64,000 bases of DNA from AC-37 sp036389835 (GTDB taxonomy: Bacteria > Actinomycetota > Thermoleophilia > Solirubrobacterales > Thermoleophilaceae), in the NCBI GenBank assembly GCA_036389835.1, contig DASVWC010000014.1, positions 132,277-196,276 on the forward strand, in the 5' to 3' direction. Below are positions 31,824-40,264 of this stretch, piece after piece (position 1 is the first letter of the stretch; every line of letters begins with the position of its first letter). The notes under the pieces are model-generated. The model saw nothing but the letters and a program-made list of their open reading frames with translations. It ran no database searches and had not been told where the DNA came from. Position numbers and translations under genes: made by a program.

Positions 31824-32666
31824 ATGGACCGAGGGGAGAGCCCGACCGATATGCCTGAGCAGCAGGGGGTGGCCGCGAGCGCCAGCACGCGCGTGGCCGA
31901 GATCCTCGAGGAGGCCGAGCGCCACGGCCAGTCGGTGAACGAGCAGGCCGAGCGCGCGGCGCAGGCCGCACACCGGGAGGCCGAGCAGGAGGTCGAGCGC
32001 ATCCTCGCGGACGCACGCGAGGCGGCCCGCGCGGCCGCGCGCGAGCGCGTGGAGCGGCTCGCGGGCCTCCAGGCGGCGCTCGCCCGCCGCGGCCCGGCGC
32101 TGCTCGAGGGGCTCGAGGGCGCCGGCGTCACCCGAGCGCGGCTCGAGGCGCTGGCCGAGGCGCTGGCCGCGAGCGCGGAGCGCGTCGTCGCGGAGGTGGA
32201 GCACGGCGAGGTGGCCGCCGAGGCGGGGTGGCGGCCGGAAACGGCAACGGGCGCGGGTGAACGGGCTGAGCCTGAGCCGGAAACGGCTGCGGCTGAGGAG
32301 GCGGAGCCCGAGGAGGCCGAGCCCGAGCCCGACGCCGCCGCGGGGGAGGACGCGGAGCCCGAGTCCACCTCGGGTCTCGACGACGACGATCCCGTCGCCA
32401 TCGCCGAGGAGCTGGCTCAGCCCGTCGCCGGCGCTTCGCCGGCGAACGACTCCGCCCCGGTCCGCTACGACGGCTCGCTCCCGGAGGGTGCGCCGATCGC
32501 CCGCAAGCCGCTTCGCTCGCGCGAGCGCGACGCGCGCTTCGCCGCGCTGCTGCTGGCGGTTCAGGGCCGCGACCGCGGCGACGTCGCCACCCATCTGCGC
32601 AAGGAATACGGCTACGCCGACTGCGAGCCGATCCTCGACGAGGTCTTCGGCCCGACCGCGGCGTAG
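31824..32666 (+). CDS. Coiled-coil acidic protein, tandem paralog 2
   Basis: A 280-residue protein of unknown function with the same plan as the preceding gene: an Ala/Glu/Arg-rich coiled coil (residues 20-130), an acidic Glu/Pro/Ala linker (135-200), and a C-terminal block ARFAALLLAVQGRDRGDVATHLRKEYGYADCEPILDEVFG, which aligns with the C-terminus of paralog 1. A conserved RYDGSLPEGAPIARKPLRSRERDARF precedes the block. The ATG at 31824 has a clear AAGGAG. The pair could act together as a hetero-oligomer, perhaps in cell-pole or envelope organisation (inference only). The gene ends at the second copy of the 40-bp palindromic repeat. Confidence 0.78.
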   Translation: MDRGESPTDMPEQQGVAASASTRVAEILEEAERHGQSVNEQAERAAQAAHREAEQEVERILADAREAARAAARERVERLAGLQAALARRGPALLEGLEGAGVTRARLEALAEALAASAERVVAEVEHGEVAAEAGWRPETATGAGERAEPEPETAAAEEAEPEEAEPEPDAAAGEDAEPESTSGLDDDDPVAIAEELAQPVAGASPANDSAPVRYDGSLPEGAPIARKPLRSRERDARFAALLLAVQGRDRGDVATHLRKEYGYADCEPILDEVFGPTAA

Positions 32667-32673
32667 CCGGCGT

Positions 32674-32713
32674 CTGTGCAGTTGACCCCCCTATAGGGGG
32701 TGAAAACGCACAG
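32674..32713. repeat. 40-bp double-stem palindromic repeat, copy 2
   Basis: It has the same outer arms CTGTGC/GCACAG and loops AGTTGA/TGAAAAC as the copy at 6412-6451 and differs only at two central bases (CCCCCCTATAGGGGG in place of CCCCCTCATAGGGGG). It fills the space between the convergent stops at 32666 and 32721. It may terminate both genes. Confidence 0.8.
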
Positions 32714-32720
32714 GCGCCCG

Positions 32721-33869
32721 TCAGGCGCCGCTCAGGAACTCCGCGACCCGGCGCGACTCCGCCTCGGTCGTGTGCTCGCGCACCTTGGCGGCGCCGGCCT
32801 CCACGAGGCGGCGGCGCACGCCGGGGTCGGCGCCGACCTGGGCGAGCGCGTCCGCGGGCGGGTCGGCCTCGCCCGGGGGAACCAGCAGGGCCGCGTCGCC
32901 GGCCGCGTCGGCCACCCCGCCCACCGCGGTCGCGACCACCGGCAGCCCGGCGGCGAACGCCTCGAACAGCACCTGCGGGACCCCCTCGGTCCACGACACG
33001 TGCAGCAGGGCGTGGCTCGAGCGGTAGAGCCGCGGCAGCTCGCCGTCGATCGGCACGTACCCGCGCAGGTCCGCGTGCTCGGCGACCCCCAGCTCGGACA
33101 GCCGCTCCCGCAGCTGGTCCTCCATCGGCCCCTCGCCGCACACCACGAGCCGCCAGCGCGGGTCGCGCTCGCGTACGCGCGCGAGGACGTCGGCGAGCAG
33201 CAGCGGGTTCTTCTCGCGCTCGATGCGCCCGACGCTGAGCGCCACCAGCGCCTCACCGTCGTAGTCGCGCCGCAGCGCCTCCTCCGGCGCGACGAGGTCG
33301 GCCTCGCTCACGAGGGACACCGCGATCGGGAGCACCCGCCGCGCCCGCGAGTAGTTGCGGGCGATGTCCGGCCCGACCACCACCACCGGCCAGCGCCGCG
33401 CCAGCAGCCGGTGCAGCCCCTCGATCGCGTCGGCCGCCACGTGGAACCAGCGCCGCGTGGGATGGCGCGTGCGCACGTAGGTGGGCGTGTCCTGCCGGAC
33501 TCCCAGCGCCACCCGCCGCCCGCGCAGCGCGGCGAGCGCGGCGAACGACATCGACAGGAGGTTCGGCCCGAGCAGCCACGCGCCGTCCACCCGGCCGAGC
33601 ACCCGCCAGAACCGCCCGACCGAGCGCGCCATCGCCGGGAGCGACGAGCGCAGGTCGACCACGCTCGTGTAGTGGGGGAGGGGGACGAACTCGACCGACT
33701 CCGGGAGGCGGTAGTGCGACCGGCCGGGCGTCGGGTCCAGCCGTCCGACGATCGTGACGCTCTCGACGGGCTGGCCCAGCCGCGCCACGAACAGCGCGAA
33801 CGCCCGCTCCGCGTACACCGCCCCGCCGGACTGCCGGTAGACGTAGTCCGTGTAGACCGCGAGCCGCAA
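32721..33869 (-). CDS. Glycosyltransferase family 4 (GT-B)
   Basis: A 382-residue GT4 enzyme at one edge of the polysaccharide locus. The N-terminus (RLAVYTDYVYRQSGGAVYAERAFALFVARL) is the acceptor domain. The C-terminal domain has LSVGRIEREKNPLLLADVLARV near 213 and SWTEGVPQVLFEAFAAGLPVVATAVGGVADAAG near 288, with the donor-binding E-x7-E. It probably adds a sugar to a lipid-linked repeat unit on the inner membrane face. TTG start at 33869, four nt after the family-2 transferase stop, so the two are probably one operon. Donor sugar unknown. Confidence 0.9.
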   Translation of the reverse strand: MRLAVYTDYVYRQSGGAVYAERAFALFVARLGQPVESVTIVGRLDPTPGRSHYRLPESVEFVPLPHYTSVVDLRSSLPAMARSVGRFWRVLGRVDGAWLLGPNLLSMSFAALAALRGRRVALGVRQDTPTYVRTRHPTRRWFHVAADAIEGLHRLLARRWPVVVVGPDIARNYSRARRVLPIAVSLVSEADLVAPEEALRRDYDGEALVALSVGRIEREKNPLLLADVLARVRERDPRWRLVVCGEGPMEDQLRERLSELGVAEHADLRGYVPIDGELPRLYRSSHALLHVSWTEGVPQVLFEAFAAGLPVVATAVGGVADAAGDAALLVPPGEADPPADALAQVGADPGVRRRLVEAGAAKVREHTTEAESRRVAEFLSGA

Positions 33870-33873
33870 GCGG

Positions 33874-34890
33874 TCAGTCCCCGCGCGCCATGCGCGCGAA
33901 CGCCTCGACCGGCGGCCCGAACCGGATCGACCCGTTCACGAAGCCGAACCCCCAGGCCAGGTGCATCACCGCGAGCACCGCGGCCACGCCGGCCCCGTCG
34001 GCGGCGCCCGCCTCGCGCGCGACCCGCGCGCTGTTGAGCCCGAGCGCGGCCCCGTACGCGCCCACCCCGAGCCGGGCGACGCCCCGCAGCGCCCGCGGCA
34101 GCACCACCGACCCCGCGAGCGCCCCCACCAGGGCCAGCGGGAAGAGCTGCCGCGCCTCGAGGCTGTTCGGGTGGCGCGACGCCGTCTTCGCCCGGTAGGT
34201 GCCGTAGCGCCAGTACTGCTTGGCCAGCGATTCGAGGTCGTCGCGCGGCACGTAGCGCGAGGCGAGCGCGGGGATCGAGACGATCCGGCCGCCGTCCGCC
34301 AGGATCCGCGCCGCCAGCTCCGAGTCCTGGTTCACGCGCCACTCCTCGTCCCAGCCCCCGTGCGCCTCCACCACTTCGCGCCGCGCCATCCCCGCGAACA
34401 CGCCGGTGTCGAGCTCGCGCTCGTCCTCGGGCCCGGAGCTGGAAAGCCGGGCCGAGCCGCCGGTCCCGAGCCACGAGCCGAGCGCGAGCGCCACGCGCCG
34501 CGACCACTTCCCGCGCCCCTCCGGGATCACCGGCCCGGCCACCCAGACCACGTCGCCGCGCCGCAGCCGCTCGATGCCGCGGGCGATGTAGTCCGGCGGG
34601 TAGAAGGTGTGCGCGTCCATCCGCACCACGTACTCGCCGCGCGCGTGGCGCAGCCCCACGTTCAGCCCCGCGGTCGAGGTCCGGCCCGGGTTGTCGAACA
34701 GCCGGATCCGCGGGTCCTCGCGCGCCAGCTCCTCGACCAGCTCGCGCGTGCGGTCCTCGGATCCGCCGTCCATGAACAGGAACTCGACCTCGCCGTCGAA
34801 GTCCTGGGCCTGCATCGCCGCCACGGTGTCGCGGATGAACGCCTCCTCGTTGAGGACGGGCACTAGGACGCTGGCGTCGACGGCGCTCAC
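33874..34890 (-). CDS. Glycosyltransferase family 2 with C-terminal membrane segments
   Basis: A 338-residue GT-A glycosyltransferase. SVLVPVLNEEAFIRDTVAAM opens the fold, FLFMDGGSEDRTREL holds the nucleotide-binding Asp, YVVRMDAHTFYPPDYI the DxD-like metal motif (MDAH) and GGWDEEWRVNQDSELAARI the catalytic-base region. About three hydrophobic segments follow residue 255, which suggests membrane attachment, as in succinoglycan (ExoA-like) transferases. The GTG at 34890 (VSAVDASVLVPVLNEE) starts the fold directly. It is divergent from the Wzz/BY-kinase gene across a 105-bp region with a strong inverted repeat. Confidence 0.9.
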   Translation of the reverse strand: MSAVDASVLVPVLNEEAFIRDTVAAMQAQDFDGEVEFLFMDGGSEDRTRELVEELAREDPRIRLFDNPGRTSTAGLNVGLRHARGEYVVRMDAHTFYPPDYIARGIERLRRGDVVWVAGPVIPEGRGKWSRRVALALGSWLGTGGSARLSSSGPEDERELDTGVFAGMARREVVEAHGGWDEEWRVNQDSELAARILADGGRIVSIPALASRYVPRDDLESLAKQYWRYGTYRAKTASRHPNSLEARQLFPLALVGALAGSVVLPRALRGVARLGVGAYGAALGLNSARVAREAGAADGAGVAAVLAVMHLAWGFGFVNGSIRFGPPVEAFARMARGD

Positions 34891-34949
34891 GGCACCGGCA
34901 CGATAGGCGCGGCTCGGGACGCGACCTGCGGGTAATCCCGATTGCACAG

Positions 34950-34973
34950 GTGCCGATAGAGAGGAATCGGCAC
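34950..34973. promoter_or_regulatory. Inverted repeat, likely operator of the polysaccharide locus
   Basis: Perfect 8-base arms GTGCCGAT (34950-34957) and ATCGGCAC (34966-34973) are separated by 8 bases. The repeat lies between divergent glycosyltransferase and Wzz/BY-kinase genes, 11 bp upstream of the CATAGT -10 candidate, where an activator or repressor dimer could act. Confidence 0.6.
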
Positions 34974-34983
34974 TTCGGGGTGG

Positions 34984-34989
34984 CATAGT
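34984..34989 (+). promoter_or_regulatory. -10 candidate CATAGT of the Wzz/BY-kinase gene
   Basis: CATAGT ends 6 nt before the ATG at 34996, the leaderless spacing seen at other genes here. It departs from TANNNT at the first base. Confidence 0.4.
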
Positions 34990-34995
34990 AGGCAC

Positions 34996-36588
34996 ATGGC
35001 GGACTCCGACAGGGGCGGGCGCTCGGCGGACTGGCTGAGGCCGCGTGTCGAGCAGCAGGGCCTCCAGCGCTACGTCAACACGATCCGGGAGCGGATCAAG
35101 CTGATCCTCGCCGTGACGGTGCTCACGACGCTGGCCGCCGTCGGCTATCTCGCGGTCGCGCCGAAGATCTACGAGGCGAAGTCCGAGCTGCTCGTCACGC
35201 CCGTGCCCGCGGACGACCCGGCGCTCTCCGGCCTCCCCATCATCCGCCACTCGAGCGATCCGACCAGGGACGTCGAGACCGCCGCGCGCCTGATCGCCAA
35301 CCGCCAGGTCGCCGAGCGCGTGCGCCGCGAGGTCGGCCCGGGCGCCCCCGACCCGCTGCTCGACCACGTGACCGCCGAGCCGGTCGCCCAGAGCAACCTG
35401 GTGGCGATCACGGCCCGCGCCGAGTCCGCCCGCGACGCCCAGCGCATCGCCAACGGCTTCGCCGAGCAGTCGATCCAGGTCCAGACCGACAAGCTGCACG
35501 CGGCGCTCGACAAGTCGATCGCGAACCTCGAGGCGCGCGTCGACGCGCTCCAGCCCGAGGACGAGTCGCAGGGCAACAGCGGTGACCTCTCGCTGCGCTC
35601 GCAGCTCACCCGCCTGCAGACCCTGCGCGGCCAGGACGACCCGACGATGTCGATCCAGAGCCGCGCCGCCGAGCCCGACACCCCGGCCTCGCCGAAGAAG
35701 AAGCTGACCCTGATCGCCGGCGTGCTGGCCGGGCTGATCCTCGGCATCGGCGGCGCCTTCGCGCTCCAGGTGCTCGACCCGCGCCTGCGCCGCGAGGAGC
35801 AGCTCCGCGCGCTCTACGGGCTGCCGGTCCTCGGCCGCATCCCCAAGGAGGGCAAGGGCGGCAACACGGCCCTGGCGCCCGAGCGCCTGTCGCCGTCCAC
35901 GCTCGAGGCGTACCGCACCCTGCGCGCCACGCTCGCCGCTTCGCGCCGCGGCTCCAAGACCGAGACCCCCGCGATCCTCGTGACGAGCCCGTCCCCGTCG
36001 GAGGGCAAGACCACCTCCGCGATCAACCTCGCCTCGTCGCTCGCGCTCGCGGGCAACAGCGTGATCCTGATCGAGGCCGACCTGCGCCGCCCCGCGATCG
36101 GCGCCGCGCTCGGCGTGACCACCAAGACCGGCACCGGGTCGGTGCTGCTCGGGATGGCCGACCTCGAGGACGCGCTGGTGGAGACCAACGCCTACGGCCG
36201 CTACCTGCGCCTCCTGCTGGCGGACTCGAGCGGCGGCGCCAGCGGCTTCATGGCCGACCAGCTCTTCCTCCCGGCCGCCGGCCACCTGGTCGAGGACGCG
36301 AAGGCCCTGGCGGACTACGTGATCGTCGACTCGCCGCCGCTCGCCGAGGTGATCGACGCGCTCCCGCTGGCCCAGCAGGTCGACGAGGTGCTCGTCGTGG
36401 TCCGCCTCGGCCGCACCCAGCTCACCAAGCTCCAGAACCTCGGCGAGCTGCTCGCGCGCAGCGACATCGAGCCGGTCGGGTTCGCCGTCGTGGGCGTGCC
36501 GGACACCGGCGACGGCTACTACTACGCGAGCAGCGCGGCGGTGCCGAAGCGCAGCAAAGCCGGCTCGGGGCGCGCCGCGAAGAGCTAG
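34996..36588 (+). CDS. Wzz-type chain-length determinant fused to BY-kinase
   Basis: A 530-residue polysaccharide co-polymerase. Membrane segments at about 36-54 and 236-256 flank an extracytoplasmic Wzz domain. The cytoplasmic part is a CpsD/CapB-like tyrosine kinase: a Walker A-type loop in SPSPSEGKTTSAINLASSLALAG, Walker A' in VILIEADLRRP and Walker B in YVIVDSPPLAEVIDALPL. A short tyrosine cluster (GDGYYYASS) near the C-terminus may be the autophosphorylation site. It controls polymer length and export together with the CpsB phosphatase (43436-44221). It is the first gene of an operon with the Wzy/WaaL-like gene 15 nt downstream. Confidence 0.92.
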   Translation: MADSDRGGRSADWLRPRVEQQGLQRYVNTIRERIKLILAVTVLTTLAAVGYLAVAPKIYEAKSELLVTPVPADDPALSGLPIIRHSSDPTRDVETAARLIANRQVAERVRREVGPGAPDPLLDHVTAEPVAQSNLVAITARAESARDAQRIANGFAEQSIQVQTDKLHAALDKSIANLEARVDALQPEDESQGNSGDLSLRSQLTRLQTLRGQDDPTMSIQSRAAEPDTPASPKKKLTLIAGVLAGLILGIGGAFALQVLDPRLRREEQLRALYGLPVLGRIPKEGKGGNTALAPERLSPSTLEAYRTLRATLAASRRGSKTETPAILVTSPSPSEGKTTSAINLASSLALAGNSVILIEADLRRPAIGAALGVTTKTGTGSVLLGMADLEDALVETNAYGRYLRLLLADSSGGASGFMADQLFLPAAGHLVEDAKALADYVIVDSPPLAEVIDALPLAQQVDEVLVVVRLGRTQLTKLQNLGELLARSDIEPVGFAVVGVPDTGDGYYYASSAAVPKRSKAGSGRAAKS

Positions 36589-36603
36589 GGCGGGGGCCGC
36601 ACG

Positions 36604-38028
36604 ATGACGGCCGGCGTCGACCTCTCGGCGCGCACGTACCAGCTCCTGCTCGGCCTCGCCGCCGTCGGGCTCGGCGTGCTCGCGGGCGTGGACCCGCGGC
36701 TGGGGATCGCCGCCGCGATCGGGCTCGCGTTCGTCGTCCTCGTCATGGGCGACCTCACCTTCGGCCTCTGCGTGTTCGCCGTGGTCGCGTTCCTCGACCT
36801 GCTGCCGCAGCTCGGCGGGTCGCTGCTCAGCTTCTCGAAGATCGTCGGCCTGCTGCTGGCTATCTCCTGGCTCGCGAAGGTCACCTCCGCGCGCGACGCG
36901 CGCAACGGCGACACGCGCAACGACTTCATGGCCACGCACCCGGTCTTCACCTACGTGCTCGGCCTGTTCGTCGCGTGGGCGGCCGTGAGCCTGCTGTGGG
37001 CCGAGGACACGACGCTCGTGCAGACGCCGCTCATGCGCTACGCGCTCAACCTGGTCCTGTTCCTGATCGTGTTCACGGCGGTGCGCACGCCCAAGCAGCT
37101 CCTCTGGGCGCTCGGCGCCTACGTGGTGGGGGCGACCGCCGCGGCCGCGTACGGGCTGGCCCGGCCGCCGACCGACACGGCCTACTACGACATCCAGCGC
37201 GTGGCCGGGACCCTCGGCGACCCGAACGAGCTGGCCTCGGTGCTCGTGCCCGCCATCGTGCTCGCGCTCGGCCTCGCGGTGGTCCTGAAGCGCGCCCCGC
37301 TGCTGCGGCTGCTGCTCGTGGGCGCGGCGCTCGTCTGCGCGTCGGGTGTCTTCCTGACCCTCTCCCGCGGCGGCCTGATCGCGCTGGGGGTGGCGCTGGT
37401 GGCGTCGGTCGTGATCGCCGGCCGCTGGCGGCCCCAGGCGTTCGTGCTGGCGCTCACCGTCGGCCTCGGCGTGCTGTTCTGGTTCAGCTTCGTCGCGACC
37501 GACGACCAGGTCAACCGCGTGACGCACATCGAGGGCGGCACCGGCCGCACCGACCTGTGGAACATCGGGACGCGCATGATCGAGGACAAGCCGGTGACGG
37601 GGGTCGGCCTCGGCAACTTCCAGGTCGCGTCGGTGCACTACCTGCTCGAGCCCGGCGTGATCGAGCGCGACGAGTTCATCGTGGACCAGCCGAAGGTCGC
37701 CCACAACACCTACCTGCACGTGGTGGCCGAGCTCGGCTTCGTGGGCGGCGCCCTGTTCGTCTCGATCATCGGCTTCGTGCTCATCTGCGTCCTGCGCGCG
37801 GCGCGCGAGTTCGCGCGGATGGACGAGCTGGGCCTGGAGCTGCTCGCGCGCGCTCTCCTGGTGGCGCTGATCGGCATCCTCACCGCCGACTTCTTCATCT
37901 CCGAGCAGTTCAGCAAGCAGCTCTGGCTCCTGCTGGGGCTCGGGCCGGCGCTGCTCGGGGTGGCGAGGTCGATGCAGGCGGCGCGCGAGCGCGGCGAGCG
38001 GACGCCTGGCGCCGCTCCTAGCCGCTAG
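36604..38028 (+). CDS. O-antigen ligase/polymerase-like membrane protein (Wzy_C)
   Basis: A 474-residue protein with about 11-12 hydrophobic segments. The large periplasmic loop and following helices carry TLSRGGLIALGVALVASV, GGTGRTDLWNIGTRMIEDKPVTGVGLGNFQV and VAHNTYLHVVAELGFVGG, the Wzy_C signature (Arg, and His of HNTYL). It is likely the polymerase that joins lipid-linked repeat units, working with the Wzz/kinase just upstream; a ligase role is possible. ATG at 36604. Its TAG shares CTAG (38025-38028) with the stop of the convergent GNAT-like gene. Confidence 0.88.
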   Translation: MTAGVDLSARTYQLLLGLAAVGLGVLAGVDPRLGIAAAIGLAFVVLVMGDLTFGLCVFAVVAFLDLLPQLGGSLLSFSKIVGLLLAISWLAKVTSARDARNGDTRNDFMATHPVFTYVLGLFVAWAAVSLLWAEDTTLVQTPLMRYALNLVLFLIVFTAVRTPKQLLWALGAYVVGATAAAAYGLARPPTDTAYYDIQRVAGTLGDPNELASVLVPAIVLALGLAVVLKRAPLLRLLLVGAALVCASGVFLTLSRGGLIALGVALVASVVIAGRWRPQAFVLALTVGLGVLFWFSFVATDDQVNRVTHIEGGTGRTDLWNIGTRMIEDKPVTGVGLGNFQVASVHYLLEPGVIERDEFIVDQPKVAHNTYLHVVAELGFVGGALFVSIIGFVLICVLRAAREFARMDELGLELLARALLVALIGILTADFFISEQFSKQLWLLLGLGPALLGVARSMQAARERGERTPGAAPSR

Positions 38029-39080
38029 AGCAGGCTCTTCATCCGGCGGCGCACCGGCTCGGGCCCGCGGTCGGCCGCGGCCACCGCCGCGATCGCCGCG
38101 CGGCCGCGCGCCCCGCGGCCCAGGGCGACCGTCTCGAGCCCGTGGTCGGCGTTCGCGAAGCGGTCCTTGTAGCTCTCGCCGCCCAGCAGCAGCCGGTACT
38201 CGCGCATGCCGTCGTCGAGAGCCGTGCGGATCGTGTGCACGAGCAGCACGAAGCCGACGTTCTCGCGCTCGAGGGCGGGGTCGCGGCCGGCCTGGTAGTA
38301 CCACTCGATCCCGCCGAAGCGGTAGCCGAGCCACGCCGCGGCGGGACGCGAGTCGACCTCGAGCGTCCAGAGCCGCAGCCAGCCGCGCTCGAGCGCCGCG
38401 TGCGCGAAGTCGCGGTGGAACGCCCTGCGCTCGGGGCCGAACGCGCGCGAGCGCTCGCCCCAGTGGGCGTCGTGCAGGCGCACCAGGGTCTCGAAGTCGC
38501 CTTCGAGGCGGCCGGGGTCCTCGGTAAGCCGGAACTCGACCCTCTCGTGCTCGCGGCGCAGCTTGCGCTCGCGGCGCTTGGCCTGGTCGCGGAAGTTCTT
38601 CGAGCGCGAGGCGAGCCAGCCGGCGAAGTCGGCCCCGCCGGCCTCGAGGACGGGGCTCGCCTCGGTGCGCATGAGCCGCCCGCCGAGCAGCGGCGGCCAG
38701 CCCTGCTCGCCCGCCAGCCGGTCGGCCACGAGCAGCTGGGCGCGCGACTCCGCGAACGCCTCGCGCAGCGCGCTCGCGGCGTGGGGACGGTCGTCCGCGG
38801 CGCAGACCGGTCCGAGCTGGTCGGCGACGCCGTGGCCGACGAACCGAAGCGCGCGCAGCGGCCGCGAGCGCCACTCGTAGAGGGGGAGGATCGCGACGGC
38901 GCGCCCGTCCACGCGGCAGCGCTCCACGGCGAGCGCACGCCCGGCGCCGAAGTGGCGCCACCAGATGCTGGCCCACTCCCAGGTCGAGAACGGGTTGCCG
39001 GCCTCCTCCGCCAGCCGCGACCAGTCCTCCCGGACGGCGTCCAGGTCCGCGACCCGCTCGCGCTGCACCGGCGCGCTCAC
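38025..39080 (-). CDS. FemAB/CelD-like GNAT protein C (PF13480-type)
   Basis: A 351-residue transferase-like protein in the polysaccharide locus. REDWSRLAEEAGNPFSTWEWASIWWRHFG, SRSKNFRDQAKRRERKLRREH, LWTLEVDSRPAAAWLGYRFGGIEWYYQAGRDPALERENVGFVL and YRLLLGGESYKDRFA are the usual CelD/BcsL-type landmarks. It probably acylates or aminoacylates sugars of the exported polymer; the substrate is unknown. It is the third protein of this kind in the window, with the other two at 12.5-14.8 kb. The GTG at 39080 overlaps the upstream glycosyltransferase stop (GTGA). Confidence 0.83.
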   Translation of the reverse strand: MSAPVQRERVADLDAVREDWSRLAEEAGNPFSTWEWASIWWRHFGAGRALAVERCRVDGRAVAILPLYEWRSRPLRALRFVGHGVADQLGPVCAADDRPHAASALREAFAESRAQLLVADRLAGEQGWPPLLGGRLMRTEASPVLEAGGADFAGWLASRSKNFRDQAKRRERKLRREHERVEFRLTEDPGRLEGDFETLVRLHDAHWGERSRAFGPERRAFHRDFAHAALERGWLRLWTLEVDSRPAAAWLGYRFGGIEWYYQAGRDPALERENVGFVLLVHTIRTALDDGMREYRLLLGGESYKDRFANADHGLETVALGRGARGRAAIAAVAAADRGPEPVRRRMKSLL

Positions 39081-40237
39081 CGGCGGCCGGAGCGGGCCAC
39101 GATGTCCTCGTACATCCGCTCGAGGGTACGGACCGTCCGGTCGATCGTGAACTCGCTGCGCCGCCGCTCGCGCCCGCGGCGGCCCATCGCCGCGGCCGCG
39201 TCGCGGTCGCGCAGGACCTCGGCCAGCGCCCGCGCCAGGCCGGCGGGGTCCTGGGGCTCCACGAGCCGCCCGTTCGAGCCGTCCTCGATCAGGTCCGGGA
39301 CGCCGCCCACGCGGGTGGCGACCACCGGCAGCGCGGCGTCCATGTACTCCATCACCGCGAGGGGGCTCCCCTCGTAGTCCGACGACAGCGCCGCCACGTT
39401 GGCGGCCGCGAGCAGGTCCGGCACGTCCGAGCGGATCCCGAGCAGCGTGACCGGAGCGCCGAGCTCCCCCACGAGCGCCCCGAGCTGGTCCTCCTGCGGC
39501 CCGCTCCCGGCGATTAGCACGCGCAGCTCCGGGAACTCGCCGCGCAGCTCGGCTGCCGCGCGGACGAGCACGTCGAGCGCCTTCTGCTCGCGCAGCACCG
39601 CCACGGCCACCACCACCGGCGCCTCCGCCGGGATCCCGAGCTCCTGCCGCACCCGCGCGCCGTCGCCCTCGGGGATCGCGTCGATCCCGTTCGGCACGAA
39701 CGTCACGTCGTCGGGGTCGATCCCCTCGACCTCGATCATCTTGCGCCGGTCGTCGGTCGAGACCGCGATGAAGGCGTCGGTCCCGCGGGCGATCAGCTCG
39801 CGGTCGAGGAAGCGCCGCACCGGCTGACCCTCGAACGACCAGGTGTGCTCGTGCGCGAGGACCGCCGGGACCCGCGCGACGCGGCCGAGCACCGCCGCCC
39901 AGACGTTCGAGCCGAACTTGTGGGCGTGCAGCACCTCCACCCGCTCGCGGCGCAGCAGGGACACCAGCGGGCGCCACTCGCGCAGCGAGCGCGCGGACGT
40001 GCGGCCGAGTCCGACCAGGCGCACCCCGGCGTCCTCGAGCTCGCGCGCGGCCGCTCGCGTGGCCGGGCCCGCGTGCTCGGGGTCGTAGCGGCTGGCGCAG
40101 TGAATCGGCTCGAAGCGCTGCCGGTCGAGCCGCTTCGAGATCTCCATGGCGAGCCGCTCGCCGCCTCCGGACGTAGCGAGGTGGTCGACGAGCGTGACCA
40201 CGCGCAGGCGCCTGCCGCTGTTCGAGGCGTCCGCCAC
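39077..40237 (-). CDS. Glycosyltransferase family 4 (GT-B)
   Basis: A 386-residue GT4 enzyme. VVTLVDHLATSGGGERLAMEISKRLD opens the acceptor domain (GGGE loop), VLHAHKFGSNVWAAVLGRVARVPAVLAHEH lies near residue 100, VAVLREQKALDVLVRAAAEL starts the donor-binding half, and SDYEGSPLAVMEYMDAALPVVATRVGGVPDLIEDG holds the E-x7-E. It probably adds a sugar to the repeat unit. The GTG start at 40237 lies 27 bp from the divergent C5-epimerase gene, within an inverted repeat. It is co-transcribed with the GNAT-like gene downstream. Confidence 0.91.
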   Translation of the reverse strand: MADASNSGRRLRVVTLVDHLATSGGGERLAMEISKRLDRQRFEPIHCASRYDPEHAGPATRAAARELEDAGVRLVGLGRTSARSLREWRPLVSLLRRERVEVLHAHKFGSNVWAAVLGRVARVPAVLAHEHTWSFEGQPVRRFLDRELIARGTDAFIAVSTDDRRKMIEVEGIDPDDVTFVPNGIDAIPEGDGARVRQELGIPAEAPVVVAVAVLREQKALDVLVRAAAELRGEFPELRVLIAGSGPQEDQLGALVGELGAPVTLLGIRSDVPDLLAAANVAALSSDYEGSPLAVMEYMDAALPVVATRVGGVPDLIEDGSNGRLVEPQDPAGLARALAEVLRDRDAAAAMGRRGRERRRSEFTIDRTVRTLERMYEDIVARSGRR

Positions 40238-40260
40238 CGATCAATAGCCTGACTGATCGG
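40237..40260. promoter_or_regulatory. Inverted repeat between glycosyltransferase and C5-epimerase genes
   Basis: Arms CCGATCA (40237-40243) and TGATCGG (40254-40260) are separated by 10 bases, ATAGCCTGAC, which include a TAGCCT -10-like hexamer pointing to the epimerase. The repeat fills the whole 27-bp divergent gap and could control both genes. Confidence 0.5.
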
Positions 40261-40264
40261 ACCC

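Noticed and set aside
33874..38976. A 1700-codon open frame on the minus strand
   Set aside because: Only the C-terminal 338 codons are the family-2 glycosyltransferase. The rest lies antisense to the Wzz/BY-kinase and polymerase genes and is low-complexity mirror coding caused by high GC.
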